Positions 26,628 through 35,877 of a stretch of DNA of 64,000 bases are shown here, in pieces. The notes below the pieces were generated by a model. That model was not told where the DNA came from. It worked only from the letters and a program-made list of their open reading frames with translations, and did no database searches. The number at the start of each line of letters is the position of its first letter. Position 1 is the stretch's first letter. The translations under genes and the position numbers were made by a program. Source of the stretch: an uncultured Atopostipes sp. (GTDB lineage Bacteria > Bacillota > Bacilli > Lactobacillales > Carnobacteriaceae_A); contig CAJUOQ010000005.1 in the NCBI GenBank assembly GCA_910588235.1, positions 4,493-68,492 of the forward strand, read 5' to 3'.

Positions 26628-27320
26628 ATGCAAAATATTTTAATTATTGAAGATGAAAAAAACTTAGCACGTTTTGTTGAATTAGAATTAAAACATGAAG
26701 GAATGAAAACGGAAGTTCATTTAGATGGACGAACAGGCTTAGAAGCTGCGCTAGACGAAGAAAAAGACTGGGATTTAATCTTACTAGATTTAATGTTACC
26801 CGAATTAAATGGTTTAGATGTCGCCCGTCGTATCCGCCAAGTCAGCAATGTTCCAATCATGATGATGACTGCCCGAGATTCAACCATTGATCAAGTGTCA
26901 GGCTTTGATCATGGGGCAGACGATTACATCACAAAACCTTTTGAAATTGAAGAACTACTTGCACGTATTCGTGCATTAGGACGCCGTATCGATATTGAAA
27001 ATGAAAAAAATCGAGTCCAACAAACAACGCTCACTTATCGAGATTTAGTGGTTGAAAAAGAAAATCGCGTGATTCGACGAGATAATGAGATTATTGAATT
27101 AACGAAACGAGAGTATGAATTACTTGTTGAATTAATGAGTAACTTAAATGTTGTGTTATCTCGAGAACTTCTTTTGAATAAAGTATGGGAATACGATAAA
27201 GAAGTCGAAACAAATATTGTCGATGTTTACATTCGTTACTTGCGTAATAAGTTAGATAAACCGGGTGAAGAAAGCTATATTCAAACGGTTCGTGGAATGG
27301 GGTATGTGATGCGTACATGA
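26628..27320 (+). CDS. OmpR-family response regulator (ArlR/LisR-like)
   Basis: DNA-binding response regulator, 230 residues. ATG 26628 follows GGAGG; an in-frame TTG seven codons upstream precedes that ribosome site. Receiver domain about 1-120 with phospho-acceptor Asp54 (LILLDLMLP) and conserved Lys in DDYITKPF. Winged-helix domain with TKREYELLVELMSN and ETNIVDVYIRYLRNKL. It overlaps the kinase gene by 4 bp (ATGA). Sequence features resemble ArlR/LisR; targets cannot be told. Confidence 0.92.
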   Translation: MQNILIIEDEKNLARFVELELKHEGMKTEVHLDGRTGLEAALDEEKDWDLILLDLMLPELNGLDVARRIRQVSNVPIMMMTARDSTIDQVSGFDHGADDYITKPFEIEELLARIRALGRRIDIENEKNRVQQTTLTYRDLVVEKENRVIRRDNEIIELTKREYELLVELMSNLNVVLSRELLLNKVWEYDKEVETNIVDVYIRYLRNKLDKPGEESYIQTVRGMGYVMRT

Positions 27321-28801
27321 GAAATATATTTAAAAGAGACGAAAGAAAGGGTTCAACCGTCCAAGGACGTTGGACCCTCTTAACAATGTTGGTGATCTTT
27401 CTAACATTTACGATCTTCTCGTACATTTTATTGAATACTTTTCAACAAGTCGTTCTCGATAATGAGGCGGCAGAAATGGAAGATTTATCAGAGGAGTTAT
27501 TAACTCGTTTTAGTAATCGGTATTATCCTCTAACGGAAGATGCGACAGAATCGATGTTAGAAGAACCAGAGATTGAAATAGGTGCTGTTCCATCCCCAGG
27601 TTATCGCATTGATAGAGAAGAAGAATATAAACCCCCTGTTTCCTTAACAAAGGGCGGTATTATAGTCAAAGTATACAGTCCTGATGAAGAGCTTGTTTAT
27701 GAGACAGATTCAGAAGAATTTGATTTTATGGCCACCGAAGAGAAAAAAATCGCACAAATCGCTGGGCCTTTTGGGAAAGCTTTATCCCTCACAGAACCGA
27801 TCTATTCTAGCTACAATGATAATTTATTAGGTTATGTGCAAGTTCTACAGACACTAGAAGGATACCATGAGATGACCGATGACTTGATTAGTTACATTAT
27901 AATTATCGGAATTGCTGCTTTAATATTCAGTTCTATCGTTGGTTGGTTACTGATCAGTACATTTACCAAACCCATAACCAAGCTAACAGCCGCTATGGAA
28001 TCTATTCGTGAAAATTTAGAATCCGATGTCCGTTTAGATGAAGGGACTAAAAATAACGAATTTTCAAAATTAGCACGCACTTATAATGAAATGGTTGATT
28101 TAATGCAGTCCAATATTCGAAATCAATCGGAATTTGTTGAAGATGTCTCCCATGAATTGCGGACACCAGTGGCCGTTGTTGAGGGGCATCTACAAATGTT
28201 AAATCGTTGGGGGAAAGAGGATCCGCAGATTTTAGAGGAGTCAATCGAAGCTTCTCTACAAGAAACTAAGCGGATGAAAACACTCGTTCAAGAGATGTTA
28301 GATTTATCTCGTGCGCAAGAGATCGATGTTTACTTTAAAAATGAAACCACAAATATTACGGATTTAATTCGTCAACTGGTCACCAATTTTAGAATGCTTT
28401 ATCCTGATTTTACGTTTAACGTCGATGATGATATTCCAGATGATACTTATGTGAGTATGTATCGCAATCATTTGGAACAAGTCTTTGTAAATATCTTAGA
28501 TAACGCGGTTAAATATTCTACCGACCGAAAAGAAATTCATATTTCTTTAGGAGTTCATAATCATCGCGTAGATATTGCCGTACAAGATTTTGGTGCAGGA
28601 ATGTCTGAAGAAGATTTAGATAAAGTCTTTAATCGATTTTATCGCGTAGATAAAGCTCGTAGTCGTGAAAAAGGAGGAACCGGCTTAGGTCTTCCGATTG
28701 TAAAAGAATTGGTTGAAGGTTATGGGGGAAGAGTTTCTGTAGATAGTATTTTAGATCATGGCTCTGTTTTCCGTATCCATATTCCAATTAGTACAGAATA
28801 A
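27317..28801 (+). CDS. Sensor histidine kinase (ArlS/LisK-like)
   Basis: Membrane kinase partner of the preceding regulator, 494 residues. Two transmembrane helices (about 20-42 and 193-213) flank an acidic extracellular sensor of about 150 residues. HAMP follows, then HisKA with phosphorylated His279 (EDVSHELRTP). The ATPase has N box NILDNAVKYS, G1 DFGAGMSEED and G2 GGTGLGLPIVKEL. The architecture matches ArlS of staphylococci and LisK of Listeria, linked to surface and stress traits there. Confidence 0.92.
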   Translation: MRNIFKRDERKGSTVQGRWTLLTMLVIFLTFTIFSYILLNTFQQVVLDNEAAEMEDLSEELLTRFSNRYYPLTEDATESMLEEPEIEIGAVPSPGYRIDREEEYKPPVSLTKGGIIVKVYSPDEELVYETDSEEFDFMATEEKKIAQIAGPFGKALSLTEPIYSSYNDNLLGYVQVLQTLEGYHEMTDDLISYIIIIGIAALIFSSIVGWLLISTFTKPITKLTAAMESIRENLESDVRLDEGTKNNEFSKLARTYNEMVDLMQSNIRNQSEFVEDVSHELRTPVAVVEGHLQMLNRWGKEDPQILEESIEASLQETKRMKTLVQEMLDLSRAQEIDVYFKNETTNITDLIRQLVTNFRMLYPDFTFNVDDDIPDDTYVSMYRNHLEQVFVNILDNAVKYSTDRKEIHISLGVHNHRVDIAVQDFGAGMSEEDLDKVFNRFYRVDKARSREKGGTGLGLPIVKELVEGYGGRVSVDSILDHGSVFRIHIPISTE

Positions 28802-28807
28802 CTAAAA

Positions 28808-28845
28808 AAATGAGGTTAGGATTTAATCCTAGCCTCATTTTTATT
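28808..28845. terminator. Bidirectional terminator between the kinase and yidC
   Basis: A 15-bp stem (AAATGAGGTTAGGAT / ATCCTAGCCTCATTT, one G-T) with loop TTA, an A run before and T's after. Confidence 0.9.
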
Positions 28846-28849
28846 TAAG

Positions 28850-29830
28850 TTATTTTTTTCTGTTTCTTTGTTGTTTGCCAGCGTTTCGATTTCTATTTCT
28901 GTTTCGATTCGCATTTCTGTTTCGATTTTTATTTTGTTGTGCATCCGTTTCTTCGGCAGAAATATTTTTTGGTTTTGATTTTCTTTTCCGTTGCACTGTT
29001 TTAACATCGCCCATTTCAGCTTTTACTCGAGCTTCAATTCTTGGCTTGTAGTAGTGCTGATTAAAGAATTGCTGAACTAACGTAAACACTCCGGAAACCA
29101 TCCAGTAAAGCGCGACACCAGCTGGGCTGGAAATACTGATCATAATCATCATGATCGGCGTGATATACATCGTCATTCCGGCTGATTTTTGTTGTTCTTC
29201 TGGCATATTGGCAATCATCATGCGTGATTGGACGAAGTAAATAAGTCCTGTAACTGCAACAAGAATGATACTTGTTTCTCCAAGGTGAATCCCTAAGAAA
29301 GTGGAGTTAGCGATCGCTTCGGAACGACGCAATACTTGCAACATCGCCACAAAGATGGGCATTTGTAAGAGTAGAGGCAAACAACCGGTGAGTTGTCCGG
29401 TAAGACTCACATTATTTTCACGATAAACTTGCATTAACTCCATTTGTAAAGCTTGTTGTTCTTCTGGATCATCCGTTGCTTTGATCTCTTCTTGAATTTC
29501 TTGGGTCACTGGTTGGATCCCTTGCATTTTAACTTGAGATTCAATCATCCCTTTTTGCTGTTTTAAAGTAAATGGGAGTAGAATCAAACGGAATAGGATG
29601 GTAAAGACAATAATCGCTACCCCGTAGTTTCCAAGAAAATCAGCAAAAAGATCTAACAGTTGTCCTAACGGTAAAATCAAGAAATCATAAATAATTTCTG
29701 ATAAAAAACCTTGAGGCGCTCCTGTCTCTTGGTCAAATCGCATACAACCTGACAAGAAAAGGACCGTACTCAATAAACCTCCAGTTAATAAAAACTTTTT
29801 AACTCTCGTGTTTAATTTACGACTCTTCAC
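28850..29830 (-). CDS. yidC: Membrane protein insertase YidC (lipoprotein form, YidC2-like)
   Basis: Inserts membrane proteins alone or with SecYEG. Lipoprotein signal (LLTGGLLSTVLFLSGC) with cysteine lipidation, then five membrane segments. The substrate-groove arginine probably lies in TILFRLILLPFTLKQQKGM. I prefer GTG 29830, 9 nt after AGGA; ATG 29839 sits directly on that ribosome site. The C-terminus is a long basic Arg/Asn repeat tail, as in YidC2-type proteins that contact ribosomes. acyP lies upstream, an arrangement I recall from other Lactobacillales and Listeria. Confidence 0.92.
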   Translation of the reverse strand: MKSRKLNTRVKKFLLTGGLLSTVLFLSGCMRFDQETGAPQGFLSEIIYDFLILPLGQLLDLFADFLGNYGVAIIVFTILFRLILLPFTLKQQKGMIESQVKMQGIQPVTQEIQEEIKATDDPEEQQALQMELMQVYRENNVSLTGQLTGCLPLLLQMPIFVAMLQVLRRSEAIANSTFLGIHLGETSIILVAVTGLIYFVQSRMMIANMPEEQQKSAGMTMYITPIMMIMISISSPAGVALYWMVSGVFTLVQQFFNQHYYKPRIEARVKAEMGDVKTVQRKRKSKPKNISAEETDAQQNKNRNRNANRNRNRNRNAGKQQRNRKK

Positions 29831-29894
29831 ATTATTCATTCCTATCTAAAATCTATTCTTAACATGATAATGATACATGAAGAGCGTATTTATT

Positions 29895-30266
29895 TCAATG
29901 ACGTTCGCCAAATCCATTATAATCAGTAATCGATGAATCGTATTCGATTTCTACACGATCCACTTGGGCGCTAGGCGAAGGGCCTTTGGCTAATTCTTCA
30001 ATAAACTCATTGATCGATTCGCTATCTCCCAGCGCTTCAATATAGACTGAACCATCATTTTCATTGCGAACAATGCCATTCACATTTAAACGTTTGGCTA
30101 GTTCAGTCGTTGTAAAACGAAAGCCGACGCCTTGTACTTGCCCATAAACTTGGGCTTTTATTTTTAGGGAATTTTCGTTTTCAGGTGGCTTATTTTTATA
30201 TTCAACTTTTCCAGGTTTTCTATTTTCTTTATCTTTATTAAAAAAACTGTCAAAAATAGAGCTCAT
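29895..30266 (-). CDS. acyP: Acylphosphatase with N-terminal extension
   Basis: Hydrolyses acyl phosphates such as acetyl phosphate. ATG 30266 lies 8 nt after GGAG (123 residues). The catalytic domain is about 36-123, with phosphate loop YGQVQGVGFRF (Arg) and VNGIVRNENDGSV (Asn). The first 35 residues are a lysine-rich extension not found in ordinary 90-residue acylphosphatases. Probably read together with yidC from an upstream promoter. Confidence 0.9.
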   Translation of the reverse strand: MSSIFDSFFNKDKENRKPGKVEYKNKPPENENSLKIKAQVYGQVQGVGFRFTTTELAKRLNVNGIVRNENDGSVYIEALGDSESINEFIEELAKGPSPSAQVDRVEIEYDSSITDYNGFGERH

Positions 30267-30444
30267 TGTGATTACTCCTTTTTTCATTATTTAGTTCTAT
30301 TTTAACTGGTATCTTCTTTTAAGGTCAATAATTAGATGTTAGATTAGAGAAAGTGGCACCGTTTAGTTTAGTCACAGGTGAAAAAGAGCCGCTAAAGGCA
30401 GAATGGGAACTTTTGTTTTTCCCCTAAAATACTGTAAATATTCA

Positions 30445-30453
30445 TGATATAAT
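30445..30453 (+). promoter_or_regulatory. Extended -10 promoter of ftsK
   Basis: TGATATAAT, 35 bp before the start codon. Confidence 0.65.
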
Positions 30454-30488
30454 GAAGACGCAGTTTTAAAGAGAGTAAGGAGATTAGT

Positions 30489-32837
30489 ATGAGTAAAAGA
30501 AGAAAGCGTGGACGCAAAAAGAAAAAGGGCTACTCCATTGAATTATTTGGTATTATTTTAATTTTTATAAGTATCCTTGCCATTGGAGAATTTGGTTTTG
30601 TGGGCTACTTTTTCGCAAATATTATCCGATTTTTTGTAGGAGAAACTTATCAGCTTTTTTCAGCTTTAGGTATCTTACTGGGTATCCATTATATATTTTA
30701 TGGAGAGAATCCAAAGTTCAGTACCCATCGTTTTATTGGTAGTTTATTGCTATACATTGCATTGCTTGTATGGCTACATCTACGCCTGTTTGAGCCTATT
30801 ATGGAAGCGGATGTTAACATTATTTCCGCTACTTGGCGAAGACTGCCAAGCTTATTTAGTGCAGGGATAGCGACCCAATCCATCGGAGGCGGAATGATTG
30901 GTGCTTTATTATATGCTGTTAGCTACTTTTTATTTGCAAATGTCGGCACTTATTTTTCAATCGCACTTTTAGTATTTATCGGCATCATGAGTATTGGAAA
31001 TTTTTCATACAATGCTTTATTTACCGAATTAAAAAAGATCGTCGGTACATTCTTCAATTGGGTGAAAAATATCTTTAGCAAAATTAAAGCCACTTTCCAG
31101 CAAAATATTCAAGTGGACTCTAAAAATAAAAAGAAAACGTCCAAAGAAAAATCAGTGGACAAGAAAGCTTCTAAGCAAGAAGAAGAAAATGAAGAGACTC
31201 CGCCAAGAAAACGAAGAGAACCCGTTCCTATTGAGGGGATGAAGCAGACCTCTCTTCCTATTGAAGGCATGGAGTCCCCTGAAGCAGCAGAAAAGCAAAC
31301 AGCGAAGGAAAAAGCAACAGAAGAAGTTGATGATAGTGAAGAATTGTCCATTAATTTTGTTTCCGATGATGAAAATGAAGATTATAAATTACCTCCATTG
31401 TCTTTATTAAACAAGAATGAGGCGCCAGATCAATCCAATGAATATTCAATTATTGAAGAGAATATTAAAAAACTAGAAGATACCTTTGAAAGCTTTGGCG
31501 TCAACGCGAAAGTCGTCAAAGCAAATCTAGGGCCAGCTGTGACAAAATTCGAAATTGAACCGGCAACAGGTGTGAAGGTTAGTCGGATTGTGAATTTAGC
31601 CGATGATATTGCTTTGGCTCTTGCAGCCAAAGACATTCGAATGGAAGCCCCGATTCCTGGAAAAGCACTCATTGGGATTGAAGTTCCAAACTCGGAAATT
31701 ACGGCGGTCTACTTTAATGAAGTCATGAAAGAACTTGAACAGACAAACAGTGACCATCCATTAGAGGTGCCTTTAGGAAAAGATATTGGCGGAAATGTCA
31801 CCACCGCTGATTTATCAAAAATGCCGCACTTATTAATTGCGGGTGCAACCGGATCGGGTAAGTCAGTAGGGATTAACGTGATTATATCTAGTTTGTTAAT
31901 GCGTACAAAACCTCATGAAGTTAAAATGATGTTAATCGACCCGAAAATGGTGGAGTTAAATGTGTATGATGGCATTCCTCACCTGTTAACACCTGTTGTT
32001 ACAAAACCGAAAAAAGCAGCACGAGCGTTACAGAATGTCGTGGAAGAGATGGAAAAACGTTATGAGTTGTTTGCTATGAGTGGCACGCGAAATGTTGAGT
32101 CTTATAATGAGCATTTGCAAAAGATGAAAGAAGCAGGCGAAGAAGATGTTCCTTCAAAACTTCCTTATATTGTCGTCATTGTAGATGAGTTAGCAGACTT
32201 GATGATGGTAGCAGCGAAAGAAGTAGAAGATTCTATTATTCGTCTAGCACAAATGGCTCGTGCAGCTGGGATCCATATGATTTTGGCAACCCAAAGACCA
32301 AGTGTGGACGTTATTACAGGTTTGATTAAAGCCAATGTGCCTTCGCGAATTGCTTTTGCAACTTCCAGTGGAACAGACTCACGGACTATTTTAGATGCGA
32401 ATGGTGCTGAGAAGCTACTCGGTCGAGGAGACATGTTATTCCTACCAATGGGTGCGAACCAAACCCGACGAGTCCAAGGTGCATTTATCACAGATTCTGA
32501 AGTACAAGCTATTACAGAATTTGTTCGTAATCAACAAGATCCTAATTATGTAGAAGAAATGATTCCAACAGAAGAGCCCAAAGCCGGTGACGGTGGAGGT
32601 AGTGATGAACTATACGAGGAAGCTTTTGAAATTGTCAGAGAATTAGATACTGCTAGTATTTCTCTCTTGCAGCGGAGATTGCGTATCGGTTATAACCGAG
32701 CAGCAAATATCATGGATGATTTAGAAGCGAATGGTATTGTTAGCCCACAAGAAGGATCAAAACCTAGAGATGTACTTGTTTCTCCACCAGAAGAAGAGGA
32801 AGACTTAAATTTAGAAAATGAAACAACATTTGATTAA
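30489..32837 (+). CDS. ftsK: DNA translocase FtsK/SpoIIIE
   Basis: Septal motor that pumps chromosomal DNA and helps dimer resolution. 782 residues: basic start, about four membrane helices (about 18-180), a Lys/Glu-rich linker (about 205-315), then the RecA-like motor with Walker A GATGSGKS (452-459) and Walker [13 protein letters not shown]. The C-terminal gamma winged helix ([20 protein letters not shown]) reads KOPS/SRS polarity sequences. The membrane part marks it as FtsK/SpoIIIE rather than soluble SftA. Confidence 0.94.
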   Translation: MSKRRKRGRKKKKGYSIELFGIILIFISILAIGEFGFVGYFFANIIRFFVGETYQLFSALGILLGIHYIFYGENPKFSTHRFIGSLLLYIALLVWLHLRLFEPIMEADVNIISATWRRLPSLFSAGIATQSIGGGMIGALLYAVSYFLFANVGTYFSIALLVFIGIMSIGNFSYNALFTELKKIVGTFFNWVKNIFSKIKATFQQNIQVDSKNKKKTSKEKSVDKKASKQEEENEETPPRKRREPVPIEGMKQTSLPIEGMESPEAAEKQTAKEKATEEVDDSEELSINFVSDDENEDYKLPPLSLLNKNEAPDQSNEYSIIEENIKKLEDTFESFGVNAKVVKANLGPAVTKFEIEPATGVKVSRIVNLADDIALALAAKDIRMEAPIPGKALIGIEVPNSEITAVYFNEVMKELEQTNSDHPLEVPLGKDIGGNVTTADLSKMPHLLIAGATGSGKSVGINVIISSLLMRTKPHEVKMMLIDPKMVELNVYDGIPHLLTPVVTKPKKAARALQNVVEEMEKRYELFAMSGTRNVESYNEHLQKMKEAGEEDVPSKLPYIVVIVDELADLMMVAAKEVEDSIIRLAQMARAAGIHMILATQRPSVDVITGLIKANVPSRIAFATSSGTDSRTILDANGAEKLLGRGDMLFLPMGANQTRRVQGAFITDSEVQAITEFVRNQQDPNYVEEMIPTEEPKAGDGGGSDELYEEAFEIVRELDTASISLLQRRLRIGYNRAANIMDDLEANGIVSPQEGSKPRDVLVSPPEEEEDLNLENETTFD

Positions 32838-32844
32838 TAAGACG

Positions 32845-32880
32845 AGCCATAAAACCACACCAAGGTTTTATGGCTTTTTG
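32845..32880 (+). terminator. Terminator of ftsK
   Basis: A perfect 12-bp stem (AGCCATAAAACC / GGTTTTATGGCT), a 7-nt loop, then T's. Confidence 0.9.
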
Positions 32881-32931
32881 TTCGTCTATGTATGAACAAA
32901 AAAACACTTAATTTATTTTATTCGTTTTTAC

Positions 32932-32971
32932 AGCGGTTTCATTAAGTAATAAATGTATAATAGCGGTTTCA
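32932..32971. promoter_or_regulatory. Paired cre-like repeats around a -10 box before bmpA
   Basis: AGCGGTTTCA occurs at 32932-32941 and 32962-32971, 30 bp apart. On the minus strand each reads TGAAACCGCT and fits the cre consensus with a mismatch only at the last conserved C. TATAAT (32956-32961) lies between them. This suggests CcpA repression of the nucleoside transporter by two sites over a promoter. Confidence 0.5.
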
Positions 32972-33043
32972 AAATGTTTAATTTTCCTTTCCTTTTTTAT
33001 GCAGTAATGATATGATAGACATGAAATAAGCATTACATAAAAA

Positions 33044-33063
33044 TTACATAGCTTGCTATGTAA
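33044..33063 (+). promoter_or_regulatory. Hairpin or operator just before the bmpA ribosome site
   Basis: TTACATAG and CTATGTAA are perfect inverted arms around CTTG and end 3 bp before ACGGAGGAG. The left arm is part of a direct repeat ATTACATA (33032-33039 and 33043-33050), 11 bp apart. It could be an operator or an RNA hairpin that affects translation or message ends. Confidence 0.5.
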
Positions 33064-33081
33064 AACGGAGGAGAAATGATA

Positions 33082-34152
33082 ATGCAAAACTGGAAAAAGC
33101 TGACAATTTTTGGAGCTTCTGCTTTAGCACTAGCCGCATGTGGGAATGGTGGATCGGAAGAAGGGACAGACGAAGGAACAGGCGGAGAAGATGATGCAGA
33201 CTTTACAATCGCGATGGTTACAGATACGGGTGGAGTAGATGATCGCTCATTTAACCAGTCTGCTTGGGAAGGTATGCAAGAATGGGCTGAAGGACATGAC
33301 TTTAGCGATGATACGGTCGCTTATTATCAATCTGAAGCTGAAGATCAATATATCCCGAACTTGAATGCAGCGACACAAGATGGTTTTGATGTTATTTATG
33401 GAATTGGTTTCTTACACTTAGATCCAATTACAACGATTGCAGAACAAAATCCAGATCGTTGGTATGGAATTGTTGATGAGGTCGTTGATTTACCGAATGT
33501 TGTTTCATTAACTTTCCGCGACCATGAGAACTCATTTTTAGCGGGGATGGCCGCTGCTTTAACGACTGAAACAGATAAAGTCGGTTTCATCGGCGGTATC
33601 CGTGGAGCAGTCATTGACCGTTTCCAAACTGGATTTGTAGAAGGTGTTGAGCACGTCGATCCAGAAATTGAAGTGGACATTCAATATGCAGACAGCTTTG
33701 GAGATGCGGGCGTTGGACAACAAACAGCATCTGCTATGTATTCAAACGGTGCAGACATCATTTTCCACGCAGCTGGAGCGGTTGGTAATGGTGTGTTCCA
33801 GGAAGCCCGTAACCGTATGGAAGCTGGATCAGACACTGATTTATGGGTCATTGGAGTCGACCGTGACCAGTCAGCTGAAGGGGACTATGACGGTGGGAAC
33901 TTAACTTTAGGTTCTACAATTAAAAATGTTGGAACAGCTGTTTCACAATCTGCGGATGCTGCAATGGAAGGAAACTTCCAAGGTGGAGAAGTTATCGCTT
34001 ATGGATTAGCAGAAGAAGGAATTGACTTTGTCACTGATGGAAATATTGCGGATGAAGATTGGGAATTAATTGAAGAAGCGCGTCAACAAATCGCTGATGG
34101 CGAAATTGAAGTGCAAGAATTCACTTATACAGAAGTTGAGGACGCAGAGTAA
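33082..34152 (+). CDS. bmpA: BMP-family nucleoside-binding lipoprotein (PnrA/BmpA-like)
   Basis: Lipid-anchored substrate-binding protein of a nucleoside ABC importer. ATG 33082 lies 8 nt after GGAGGAG (356 residues); ATG 33076 is too close. Lipobox LAAC gives mature Cys20. A Gly/Glu/Asp-rich linker is followed by the PnrA fold with MVTDTGGVDDRSFNQSAWEG, HEN in FRDHENSFLAGMAA, and HAAGAVGNGVFQEA. It is followed by a terminator and then the ATPase and two permease genes, so the binding protein is probably made in excess. Confidence 0.92.
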   Translation: MQNWKKLTIFGASALALAACGNGGSEEGTDEGTGGEDDADFTIAMVTDTGGVDDRSFNQSAWEGMQEWAEGHDFSDDTVAYYQSEAEDQYIPNLNAATQDGFDVIYGIGFLHLDPITTIAEQNPDRWYGIVDEVVDLPNVVSLTFRDHENSFLAGMAAALTTETDKVGFIGGIRGAVIDRFQTGFVEGVEHVDPEIEVDIQYADSFGDAGVGQQTASAMYSNGADIIFHAAGAVGNGVFQEARNRMEAGSDTDLWVIGVDRDQSAEGDYDGGNLTLGSTIKNVGTAVSQSADAAMEGNFQGGEVIAYGLAEEGIDFVTDGNIADEDWELIEEARQQIADGEIEVQEFTYTEVEDAE

Positions 34153-34175
34153 TAATCCATTCTCTTTTATTACTT

Positions 34176-34207
34176 AAACGCTAGTCATAAGTGACTAGCG
34201 TTTTTTT
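34176..34207 (+). terminator. Terminator between bmpA and the transporter ATPase gene
   Basis: A perfect 12-bp stem (AAACGCTAGTCA / TGACTAGCGTTT), loop TAAG, then T7. It should lower expression of the downstream ABC genes relative to bmpA. Confidence 0.9.
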
Positions 34208-34215
34208 AACAAAAA

Positions 34216-34258
34216 AAGGTAATTTTACCTTGCAATTCTCGATATTGTTCCTGATAAT
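34216..34258 (+). promoter_or_regulatory. Second promoter of the transporter operon with an overlapping palindrome
   Basis: TTGCAA (34230-34235), a 17-nt spacer and GATAAT (34253-34258) form a good promoter. The palindrome AAGGTAA-TT-TTACCTT (34216-34231) overlaps the -35 and looks like an operator. Regulator unknown. Confidence 0.6.
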
Positions 34259-34314
34259 TACTTTACTATATATTCTTTATATTGAAGAATGTTTTATAAT
34301 AAGGAGGAATTCAT

Positions 34315-35877
34315 TTGACCACATCTGAGGTTGTCGTTGAAATGCAACATATTGTAAAGCAATTTGGCGACTTTAAAGCAAATGATGATATTAACCTTGA
34401 AGTACGGAGGGGCGAAATCCATGCATTGTTAGGTGAGAATGGTGCTGGAAAATCAACACTAATGAATGTACTGACAGGATTACTAGAGCCTACAGAAGGT
34501 GAAATAAAAATCAAAGGGGAACCTGTACAGATCGATTCTCCCGATAAAGCGGATGAACTAGGGATTGGAATGGTTCACCAGCACTTTATGTTAATCGATA
34601 AGTTTACAGTGGCTGAAAATATTATGCTGGGAAATGAAGAGCATAATGCAGGTTTCATTGATGAAGAAACAACAGCGAATAAAATTTTAGAATTATCGGA
34701 CCGCTATGGGTTGAAAGTTGATCCTTATGCAAAAGTGGAAGATATTTCTGTTGGACAACAACAAAGAGCTGAGATTTTAAAAGTTTTATATAAAGGGACG
34801 GATATCCTTATTTTAGATGAACCAACAGCTGTCCTTACACCACAAGAGATTGATGATCTAATGCGCGTTATTCGTTCATTAGCCGATGAAGGCAAAGCAA
34901 TTATTTTAATTACTCATAAATTAGATGAAATCAAACAAGTGGCCGATCAATGTACAGTCATTCGACGAGGACAAGGGATTGGGACTGTTGACGTTAAAGA
35001 AACTTCTCAGCAAGAATTAGCGGACATGATGGTCGGACGAGCAGTAAGCTTTTCCGTCGATAAAGGGCCTGCTCATCCGGAAGAAGTTACTTTAGCTGTC
35101 AATGATTTAGTCGTCGAAGATGCACGAGGATTAAATGCGGTCAATGGTTTGAGTTTTGAAGTCCGTAAAGGCGAGATTTTAGGAATTGCTGGAGTGGATG
35201 GAAATGGACAAACTGAACTTATTCGAGCAATCACAGGCCTGATGCCGTCTCAATCGGGTAGTATCCATTTAGATAATGTCGACATCTCAAATAAATCACC
35301 ACGTTATATTACAGAGACAGGACTGGCTCATATTCCGGAAGATCGACAACGACATGGCTTGATTTTAGATATGTCGCTAGAGGATAACATGGCTCTTCAA
35401 ACTTATTATAAACCCCCATTAAGCGAAAATGGGATTCTTCAACATAAAGAAATTGAAAAACATGCGATTCGTTTGATTGAAGAATATGATGTGCGTACGC
35501 AATCTGAAAAAGAACCTGCTAGTTCACTATCTGGAGGTAACCAACAAAAAGCAATTATTGCTCGGGAGGTGGAACGAAATCCAGATTTACTGATTGCCGC
35601 TCAGCCAACTCGTGGATTAGACGTCGGAGCCATTGAATTTATCCATAAGCGCTTAATTGAACAGCGGGATAATGGCAAAGCTGTCTTGCTGATGAGTTTT
35701 GAATTAGACGAAATCATGGATGTTTCTGACCGTATTGCCGTCATGTATGATGGGAAAATTATTGACATTGTGGAGGCGAACAATACATCAGAAACGGAAC
35801 TAGGTCTATTGATGGCTGGCGTTTCTCGAGAAAAAATTGTAGAAGAGCATAAAGAGGAGTTGAGCGTAGGTGATTGA
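34315..35877 (+). CDS. Nucleoside ABC importer, ATPase with two nucleotide-binding domains
   Basis: 520 residues, RbsA-like double ATPase. TTG start 7 nt after AAGGAGG. The first domain has Walker A GENGAGKST, signature VGQQQRAEIL and Walker B ILILDEPTAVLTP. The second has a degenerate Walker A GVDGNGQTE and signature LSGGNQQKA, with AAQPTRGLD where DEPT is usual. This asymmetry is standard for the NupA/YufO/RbsA group. It overlaps the permease gene by 8 bp. Confidence 0.93.
   Translation: MTTSEVVVEMQHIVKQFGDFKANDDINLEVRRGEIHALLGENGAGKSTLMNVLTGLLEPTEGEIKIKGEPVQIDSPDKADELGIGMVHQHFMLIDKFTVAENIMLGNEEHNAGFIDEETTANKILELSDRYGLKVDPYAKVEDISVGQQQRAEILKVLYKGTDILILDEPTAVLTPQEIDDLMRVIRSLADEGKAIILITHKLDEIKQVADQCTVIRRGQGIGTVDVKETSQQELADMMVGRAVSFSVDKGPAHPEEVTLAVNDLVVEDARGLNAVNGLSFEVRKGEILGIAGVDGNGQTELIRAITGLMPSQSGSIHLDNVDISNKSPRYITETGLAHIPEDRQRHGLILDMSLEDNMALQTYYKPPLSENGILQHKEIEKHAIRLIEEYDVRTQSEKEPASSLSGGNQQKAIIAREVERNPDLLIAAQPTRGLDVGAIEFIHKRLIEQRDNGKAVLLMSFELDEIMDVSDRIAVMYDGKIIDIVEANNTSETELGLLMAGVSREKIVEEHKEELSVGD

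Noticed and set aside
32165..32491. Minus-strand 108-codon frame within ftsK
   Set aside because: Antisense to the conserved motor domain and without a start signal.
34295..34300. TATAAT just before the transporter ATPase gene
   Set aside because: A start from it would fall within the AAGGAGG ribosome site, so it cannot be the main promoter; TTGCAA-17-GATAAT upstream fits better.
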